From a virus, in IMG/VR virus record IMGVR_UViG_3300036760_000568, positions 1 through 27,300 of that record: a stretch of 27,300 nt of DNA. One strand, 5' to 3'. Shown here one piece after another: positions 22,300 to 27,300 of this stretch (positions are counted from its first letter, which is position 1; each line of letters opens with the position of its first letter). The notes under the pieces were generated by a model. That model was given only the letters and a program-made list of their open reading frames with translations. It was not told the DNA's origin and searched no databases. The position numbers and the translations under genes were made by a program.

Positions 22300-23619
22300 A
22301 TGCCCTACTTTGAAGACCCTGAAGATGATTTGAGGCGGCTGCTGGCGATTCGCCGGCCTGAAGCTGGTGTGCCACAGGAAGACCCGGAAGCGATTCGCGC
22401 TCCAGAAGCCCCACAAGCGACACTGGGCGAACAAAAGGCGGAAGTATCCAACTATCCGCCAGTCGCCCCGCCTACCCCCCAGCCAGCCCCGGCACAGGCC
22501 AGTCCTCAAGCCTACCCGCCTGTGCGCCCCGCGCAAGAGCGCTACCAAGCACTTCAGGCGCAGGGCGAACCGCAGTTACACGGGTTCAAGAAGTTCTTGA
22601 ACGTGCTGGGGCAGGCGACGTTTCCTGGCGTTGTCGCCGCGATCCCAGGAACACCTTTGAATTACCGGGACAGGCTGAGGGGCGCGGAGCGCGCGGCGGT
22701 GAATGAAAGCACGCTCGGCGAACGCGCCGCGCAAGAGCAAGAACGCATAGCAGGAGCAGAGGAACGCCGCGCGCGCGCCGCGAAAGATACAGCCGCCGCA
22801 AACGCTCCAGCAAAACCTGTGAAGCCGGATAGCATCGAGCAGCAGTACGCGGACGCGCTGGAAGAGCTGGACGCCGCCAGGACGCCACAGGAGAAGCAGG
22901 CAGCACAGGCGAAAGTTGACCGCTTGGAACGCGCCGCAAACGTCAAGACAAAAGAAGCAATACCGAAGGTTTCGCCCGCGCGCATCAACTACGACCAGGG
23001 CATCCCCGTGAGTGTTGTCGGGAGAGACGGCACGACGTATGACGTGAACGACCCCGCATTGCCACCGGAATTGAAACCGCTGGTTGCCGCGGCAAACCGC
23101 GCCCACAAGCAAGGGCTTTCTGAGCGAGAAAATACAGCGGCAAATGCCGCAGCACGCGCCGATGAGCGAGCCGATAAACGAGCAAACCAGTTGACGAGCA
23201 CGACACGCTCCATGATTGAAGCCGCGCCAAAGGTGCTGCAATTCATCAACAGAATCCGGCCACTGATCGATAAATTAGAGCCAAGCATCGGCCCCATTCG
23301 TGGACGGTTTAGCGAAATCATGACAGGCAGGTATGGAGGCGGAAATCCTGAGTTCGCCAAACTCCGCACTGATGTTGGATTGCTTCAAACGCTCCTCATG
23401 CGGATGCACGTCGGAGCGCGCGGCGGCGAATACATTATGAAGCATTTTCAGGATCTCCTTGATTCCGGCAAGCAATCGCCTGAAAACTTGCGCGCCATAC
23501 TGGGAGAAGTGGAAGCCTACGCAAATGATTTGGTCGAAGAGGGCGGACATGGGCGTCCTGCACAGGGGAGCGCAAAACCAGGTAAGGGTAAAGTGCTGGT
23601 TGAGGGCAAAGATTTCTAA
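22300..23619 (+). CDS. Internal/ejection-type virion protein (putative)
   Basis: A 439-residue protein with a Pro/Ala/Gln-rich disordered N-terminus (about 20-90). One amphipathic or hydrophobic stretch follows (FLNVLGQATFPGVVAAIPG, about 101-119). A long Ala/Glu/Arg coiled-coil zone spans about 125-225 (ERAAQEQERIAG; QQYADALEELDAAR). A helical C-terminal domain contains LRTDVGLLQTLLMRMHVGA and HFQDLLDSG. The Gly-Lys-rich tail is short. Position among internal proteins, helix content and the lone membrane-active stretch resemble ejection or pre-neck proteins of short-tailed phages. The stop overlaps the end of the antisense membrane gene by four bases. Confidence 0.6.
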   Translation: MPYFEDPEDDLRRLLAIRRPEAGVPQEDPEAIRAPEAPQATLGEQKAEVSNYPPVAPPTPQPAPAQASPQAYPPVRPAQERYQALQAQGEPQLHGFKKFLNVLGQATFPGVVAAIPGTPLNYRDRLRGAERAAVNESTLGERAAQEQERIAGAEERRARAAKDTAAANAPAKPVKPDSIEQQYADALEELDAARTPQEKQAAQAKVDRLERAANVKTKEAIPKVSPARINYDQGIPVSVVGRDGTTYDVNDPALPPELKPLVAAANRAHKQGLSERENTAANAAARADERADKRANQLTSTTRSMIEAAPKVLQFINRIRPLIDKLEPSIGPIRGRFSEIMTGRYGGGNPEFAKLRTDVGLLQTLLMRMHVGARGGEYIMKHFQDLLDSGKQSPENLRAILGEVEAYANDLVEEGGHGRPAQGSAKPGKGKVLVEGKDF

Positions 23620-23852
23620 CGTGCGAGGGCAAAGCGCAAGATTCGATAAACAGCCCAACAAATCACTGAGGCTGGAATGCTGACGATGATACCCATTACA
23701 AACCATTCGCTCGCATCGGGCCATGTCCCGCTCGGTTTTAGAATGAACGGGCAAGCAATAGTGGCAAGTACCCAAAAGACGAGAATTTCGCGCACGGCGC
23801 GGCGCAATCCGCTCTTGAAGTTTTGTCCGGCAGAGAAAGCATCCTCGTACAT
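23616..23852 (-). CDS. Small two-helix membrane protein (antisense cargo gene)
   Basis: A 78-residue protein that fills the 294-base gap between two + strand genes. After a basic, polar start (MYEDAFSAGQNFKSGLRRAV) come two hydrophobic helices: REILVFWVLATIACPFIL (about 21-38) and FVMGIIVSIPASVICWAVYR (about 51-70). A short Trp-rich loop separates them (KPSGTWPDASEW), and the end is basic. An inner-membrane location is expected. Its own promoter lies directly in front of the ATG. Small membrane proteins with private promoters inside late operons are often phage-encoded host-modifying (moron) proteins such as superinfection-exclusion factors, but no family is recognised here. Confidence 0.6.
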   Translation of the reverse strand: MYEDAFSAGQNFKSGLRRAVREILVFWVLATIACPFILKPSGTWPDASEWFVMGIIVSIPASVICWAVYRILRFALAR

Positions 23853-23859
23853 TGGCGCG

Positions 23860-23889
23860 AGTCTAGCCCCGCGAGGGAAGGGAAGTCAA
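23860..23889 (-). promoter_or_regulatory. Sigma70-like promoter for the antisense membrane gene (leaderless)
   Basis: Read on the minus strand: TTGACT (23889-23884), an 18-base spacer, TAGACT (23865-23860), then 7 bases to the ATG at 23852. The -35 has 5 and the -10 has 4 of 6 consensus bases. Geometry is nearly identical to that of the HNH promoter, and again no Shine-Dalgarno site fits. Confidence 0.5.
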
Positions 23890-23913
23890 GGCCGTAAGAC
23901 ACTGTAGTACGCG

Positions 23914-26274
23914 ATGACAACAGCCACACAGATCACAGACCCCGAACAATTCACAGACGCGCAGTTGAGTGACGGCACGACGCTGCGCTTCAAAGGGCAA
24001 CTTGGCCCGGATGAAGTGCGCGCGAAAGTAAGAGCCTACCGCGAAAAGCAAAATCCGCCAAAACCCACCACCGCAGAGAATCCGATTGAGCGAAAAGGGA
24101 AGACAAGCACGCTGGGCACGGTAGCGCGCGAGGGGATGCTGGGAATTGGCGCGGGCGTGGGACTACCTGAAACCACACATGCCTCTGACTTCTCTCTCCT
24201 GCCCGGCCTCAAGACGATGGTGACGCATCCCATCGAATCCACAAAGCTATTGGCGGGCGGGATCGTGCGCCCGATGGCTGAACGTCTCGCTAAAGGTACG
24301 AACCTCATCCAAGAGGGCGGCGCGCGAAACATCATTGAAGGTGGAGCGAATTTAGCGGCTGGAATCGTGCCGATTGTCGGGCCTGCTGCTTATGGCGCGG
24401 GAGAAGAATTAGGCGAAGGAATCAAGACGCGCGACCCGGCGGCGATTGCTCATGGCGGCGGGGCCGCGTTGGGAACATTGGCGACGCTCGGACTTGGCAC
24501 AAAGCGCGGCGGGGCACTGACGGAGAAAGCTATCAGCACAGTAGGCGGCAGGGCGGAAACGGCGCTTCGGGCGGTAGGACGCGCGCCTTTGAAAGTCGCT
24601 GAGAAAGTTGGTTTGCGCGTTCCCGAAGCTCCAAAGGCTTTGCGGCAGGCTATTCAGCCTGGCATCAACATTCCTCGCGCTGGAGAATCCATTGACATTG
24701 CCGGACCGCGCCTCCAGCAAATCGCAAAATCCGAAGGCATTGACCTTACCCGCGTCACAAAAGAAAAAGGCGAAGTCACCGGAAAGTTTTTGGATCTCGT
24801 CAAGCGCGGGAAGCAGCAGATTCACGCCGCCATCGAGCAGCGGCTAGGCCCGGTGGACCAGCTCTCGCCCGACACGTCAGCGATTGCCGATGCGATGGAG
24901 AAGAGCATCAGCGGACGAACGCTGCGGCAACGGCCTCAAGTAGCCCAAGCCATTCGTGACCGTGCAGCCACCTATCGCGGGAATACCAGTTTGCGCGAGA
25001 TCGAGAACGCGATTGAGGACGCCAATAAGGAACTCCGCGGCTACTACAAACAGCCCGTTTCTGGCGAGAGTCCGATTTCTCCTCAGATGGACGTGACTAT
25101 CGCGGAAGTCAAAGCTCTCCGCAAAATGCTTGATGAAAAAGTGGAAAGCCTGAGTGGTTCCGGCGTGAAAGAACTGAAACGCGAGTATGGGGCGTTGCGC
25201 GACGTGGAACGCGCGACAGCTCGACAGCACGCAGTCCAAACCCGCGTGAAAGGTGCAGGACTTTGGGAAGGGCTTGCGGCGCTGCACGCTGCGGGAGATT
25301 TCATCAGCGGGAACGCGCTCGGAACGCTGAAAGGTATTGGGACGCTTGCGGTAGGGCGGCGGCTGCAACTGGTACGCAATCCAGACTTCCTGATTGAACA
25401 GGCGTTTCAAGGGAATCGGCCATTTGTAGCCGCGCCGCCGATTACACAAGTCAATGCACCGCAAATCTATGCCGATCAAATTCTTGGGCAGATGGGTCGG
25501 CGCGCTACAAATGAAAGAATGCTTCCGCCACGGACGAGCGGCCCCGTAGAAGGACCAGGGCCGATACCTGTAACAGCACAGCCGCCAGCACGTCCCATGC
25601 TCCCCAGTAGGAATGTGCGGGGCCTGTTGCCTTCTTCCGTGGGTTCCCTTTATTGGCCACCGACGCTTGACCGTCCCCTTTCTCCAGCGCCAGGGCATCC
25701 TACTTCTCTTGGCGCAGCGGTGAGTCTTCCAGTATCTCTGAAAAAGCGACCGTCCTTGCCAGAACCGCGTGTAGCCCCTCCGCCCGAAGCGCCCGCCCCC
25801 ATGCCGCCCCCAGTTAAAGCGCCACTGGCCGCGCGCACACTCAGGAGCACACCGCGTTCTGAATCTCTCTCGACCTACAACAGCCTGCCCGAAGAAATCC
25901 GCCAGGCGATTGACGCACAAGCCGCAGAGCACACACACCAGCCACAATCTCTCCGCGAAGCCAGAGAGCAGCAACTTGCGAAATTCGGTGGCAAGGGCAG
26001 TCCTTTGAAAGAACGCATGGCGCGAGAAGCGGCGCGCGATGAAGGGCTACCAATTTTAGGTGAGACGCTTGGCACTGGACTTAGCAAAACGCAAGCAGAC
26101 ATTCGCGCGAACATCGAACGACTCAATAAGCAGTACATCGAACTCGGTAAGCGCGAATTTAGGATGCGCGGCGGAAATCTGGAAGGGAAGCGCGCCATCC
26201 GCGAAAAACGCGAATGGATTAGTACAACGCTCGAAGGCTTGAGAGAGCAACTGAAGGAACCGGAGCAAAAATAA
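23914..26274 (+). CDS. Large internal/ejection-type virion protein
   Basis: A 786-residue protein. A short N-terminal domain (FTDAQLSDGTTLRFKGQLGP, then EVRAKVRAYREK) of a type common at the start of phage internal proteins is followed by Gly/Ala-rich hydrophobic stretches (MLGIGAGVGLPE; NLAAGIVPIVGPAAYGAGEE; AAALGTLATLGLG-like region near 180-195). These could insert in membranes during DNA ejection. The middle (about 245-430) is helical and charged. Residues about 500-660 are Pro-rich and probably extended. The end is a coiled coil (RANIERLNKQYIELGKREF; STTLEGLREQLKE). Tape-measure-like length is modest and no long-tail genes exist, so an ejection-channel role is more likely. Start ATG 23914 has no clear ribosome site. 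Confidence 0.6.
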   Translation: MTTATQITDPEQFTDAQLSDGTTLRFKGQLGPDEVRAKVRAYREKQNPPKPTTAENPIERKGKTSTLGTVAREGMLGIGAGVGLPETTHASDFSLLPGLKTMVTHPIESTKLLAGGIVRPMAERLAKGTNLIQEGGARNIIEGGANLAAGIVPIVGPAAYGAGEELGEGIKTRDPAAIAHGGGAALGTLATLGLGTKRGGALTEKAISTVGGRAETALRAVGRAPLKVAEKVGLRVPEAPKALRQAIQPGINIPRAGESIDIAGPRLQQIAKSEGIDLTRVTKEKGEVTGKFLDLVKRGKQQIHAAIEQRLGPVDQLSPDTSAIADAMEKSISGRTLRQRPQVAQAIRDRAATYRGNTSLREIENAIEDANKELRGYYKQPVSGESPISPQMDVTIAEVKALRKMLDEKVESLSGSGVKELKREYGALRDVERATARQHAVQTRVKGAGLWEGLAALHAAGDFISGNALGTLKGIGTLAVGRRLQLVRNPDFLIEQAFQGNRPFVAAPPITQVNAPQIYADQILGQMGRRATNERMLPPRTSGPVEGPGPIPVTAQPPARPMLPSRNVRGLLPSSVGSLYWPPTLDRPLSPAPGHPTSLGAAVSLPVSLKKRPSLPEPRVAPPPEAPAPMPPPVKAPLAARTLRSTPRSESLSTYNSLPEEIRQAIDAQAAEHTHQPQSLREAREQQLAKFGGKGSPLKERMAREAARDEGLPILGETLGTGLSKTQADIRANIERLNKQYIELGKREFRMRGGNLEGKRAIREKREWISTTLEGLREQLKEPEQK

Positions 26275-27300
26275 TGCTCAAACGACTGCTTTTGATTTTC
26301 GCGTTTCTGTTCGCGGCGAGCGCAGCTCACGCTCAGGGCGTTGCTGTTAGCGGAATCGTGCTTTCCGGCTCGGGCCGTCCGGTAGGCGGGGCGACGATTC
26401 GCATCTGCACTTCGGCTTGGGCGGGGCCAGCGACGATTTCCTGCACGCCGCTCGCGTCCATCTATTCCGACTTGGCTCTGACGGTGCCGGTCAGCCAAAG
26501 TCCAACTCCTTACACGACGGATGGACTGGGGAATTATTATTTCTTCATCGCGGCGGGAAACTACTGGAAGCAAACCAGCGGGCCCGGCTTGACCGCGAGC
26601 CAGGAAATGATCACGCCCGCGTCGTCCAGCCTCGTCGGCTCGTTCATCAATGTGCCGCAAACCGGAACCTCTGCCCCGGTCCAGGTCGGCAGCGTGTGGT
26701 ATCCCGGCACGGCCAGCGGGACGGCCACAGCGCCTACAGGGACACCGGGAAGCTCGGTCACGCTGAGTGGTGGGTCTATCGCGGACGGAACGTACTATTT
26801 CAAGGTGACGTATTTCAACTTTTTCGGGGAGACAACGGGTAGTCCGACCAAGACCGTGACAGTTGCCGGTGGCGGCGGGTCGGCAAAGGTTTACATCGCG
26901 CATAACGACTTCGACTTTGTGACAGGCTCTTATGGCTTCATCGTTTACGCCTCGAATGACAACGTGACGTTTTATCTTCAGACTCCGAGCGCGGTTGCCA
27001 ACGATTTTCTACTGACGAATGCAAACGCAGGAGCGCCCGTTGGGAAGACAGGCCACTACGTCAAACTGAGTTCTTTTGGAGCGCGGTTTACCTCACTCAC
27101 TTTCAGTGGCACAACGATACCGACATCCAACACCGCGACTATCTCTGCACAGCAAGTAGCGATGAACGCCACGCGGAGAGCGTCTGACTACAACCCACAA
27201 GGCGCTTTGTTTCTTGGCGCGCTAGACGCAGCAGGGTCTAACGGCCATTCTATCGGTACGCCGCTCATCATGCACAAGGGCGACCGCATCATTGGCGTAG
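26274..27300 (+). CDS. Secreted tailspike/fibre-like protein, N-terminal part (runs off window)
   Basis: ATG 26274 shares a base with the previous stop (TAATG), and the frame stays open for 342 codons to the window edge. Residues 1-21 are a Sec signal peptide (MLKRLLLIFAFLFAASAAHA|Q). The mature N-terminus GVAVSGIVLSGSGRPVGGAT resembles carboxypeptidase-regulatory-like beta domains, with one cysteine pair (RICTS...SCTPL). A fibronectin-like module follows (YYFKVTYFNFFGETTGS...GFIVYAS), related in pattern to the module in the 6893-8467 product. Later GALFLGALDAAGSNGHSIGT looks like the entry to a spike or beta-helix domain, which lies beyond the window. It is probably a host-surface-binding protein; the signal peptide is atypical for a virion spike. 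Confidence 0.7.
   Translation, partial: MLKRLLLIFAFLFAASAAHAQGVAVSGIVLSGSGRPVGGATIRICTSAWAGPATISCTPLASIYSDLALTVPVSQSPTPYTTDGLGNYYFFIAAGNYWKQTSGPGLTASQEMITPASSSLVGSFINVPQTGTSAPVQVGSVWYPGTASGTATAPTGTPGSSVTLSGGSIADGTYYFKVTYFNFFGETTGSPTKTVTVAGGGGSAKVYIAHNDFDFVTGSYGFIVYASNDNVTFYLQTPSAVANDFLLTNANAGAPVGKTGHYVKLSSFGARFTSLTFSGTTIPTSNTATISAQQVAMNATRRASDYNPQGALFLGALDAAGSNGHSIGTPLIMHKGDRIIGV

Noticed and set aside
24877-26903. Two long minus-strand frames (365 and 342 codons) under the large internal protein and spike gene
   Set aside because: Arg/Cys/Trp-rich translations without domains or promoters. The + strand frames have coiled coils, a signal peptide and coupled starts.
1-27300. tRNA, rRNA, CRISPR array, insertion sequence, integrase/attachment site, replication origin
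   Set aside because: No cloverleaf-type element, direct-repeat array, transposase or integrase motif, or iteron cluster was noticed. This was by-eye reading only.

Overview
This window is the late (packaging, head, short tail) region of a tailed double-stranded DNA phage or prophage. Base composition is GC-rich, which I estimate by eye at high 50s percent. The gene order fits a podovirus-like particle: small terminase, large terminase, portal, scaffold, major capsid protein, head-tail connector, a large tail-nozzle-like protein, and then a run of glycine-, alanine- and proline-rich proteins of the internal or ejection-protein type. No tail-tube, sheath or baseplate genes are visible. The host cannot be named from the sequence. 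The AHA|Q-type signal peptides, the fibre repeats with paired cysteines and the carboxypeptidase-regulatory-like domain would suit a soil Gram-negative host such as an Acidobacteriota, but that is inference.

Layout. Bases 1-416 hold the end of an unknown gene, a 32-residue one-helix membrane peptide and a stand-alone NrdR-like zinc ribbon. A candidate promoter with a perfect 7-bp palindrome in its spacer follows at 413-440. From 525/543 to 4406 comes a translationally coupled run of small unknown proteins and two tail-fibre-like or lectin-like proteins. A small, apparently frameshifted ORF (4403-4518) precedes the terminase pair (4518-6396). Next come two small proteins, a 524-residue secreted-looking beta protein (6893-8467), a DUF3008-like small protein and a basic small protein. 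Portal, scaffold and capsid occupy 8812-13836, closed by a UUCG-loop terminator at 13884-13917. Connector, completion and tail genes run from 13927 to 20379, followed by a GNAT-like protein and the internal-protein genes up to 26274. The window ends inside another fibre or spike-like gene with a signal peptide.

Almost all genes are on the + strand, and many overlap by 1-20 bases, implying one or a few long coupled transcripts. Two genes lie antisense inside this operon: an HNH endonuclease with three zinc-knuckle repeats (20756-21403) and a 78-residue two-helix membrane protein (23616-23852). Each has its own sigma70-like promoter of the same geometry (-35, 18 bp, -10, 7-8 bp, ATG), so both would be transcribed as practically leaderless mRNAs. 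They look like independently controlled cargo (moron) genes.

The most unusual feature is that four tail-fibre-like or adhesion-like proteins (1492-3681, 3678-4406, 6893-8467, 26274-end) carry Sec signal peptides or a cleavable membrane anchor, and their cysteines come in even, closely spaced sets. That is what disulfide-bonded exported proteins look like, not proteins assembled onto a virion in the cytoplasm. A second theme is near-cognate initiation. Two genes have well-placed Shine-Dalgarno sequences facing ATC (525) and ACG (21459) rather than ATG, and coding clearly continues upstream of the first conventional start in the second case.
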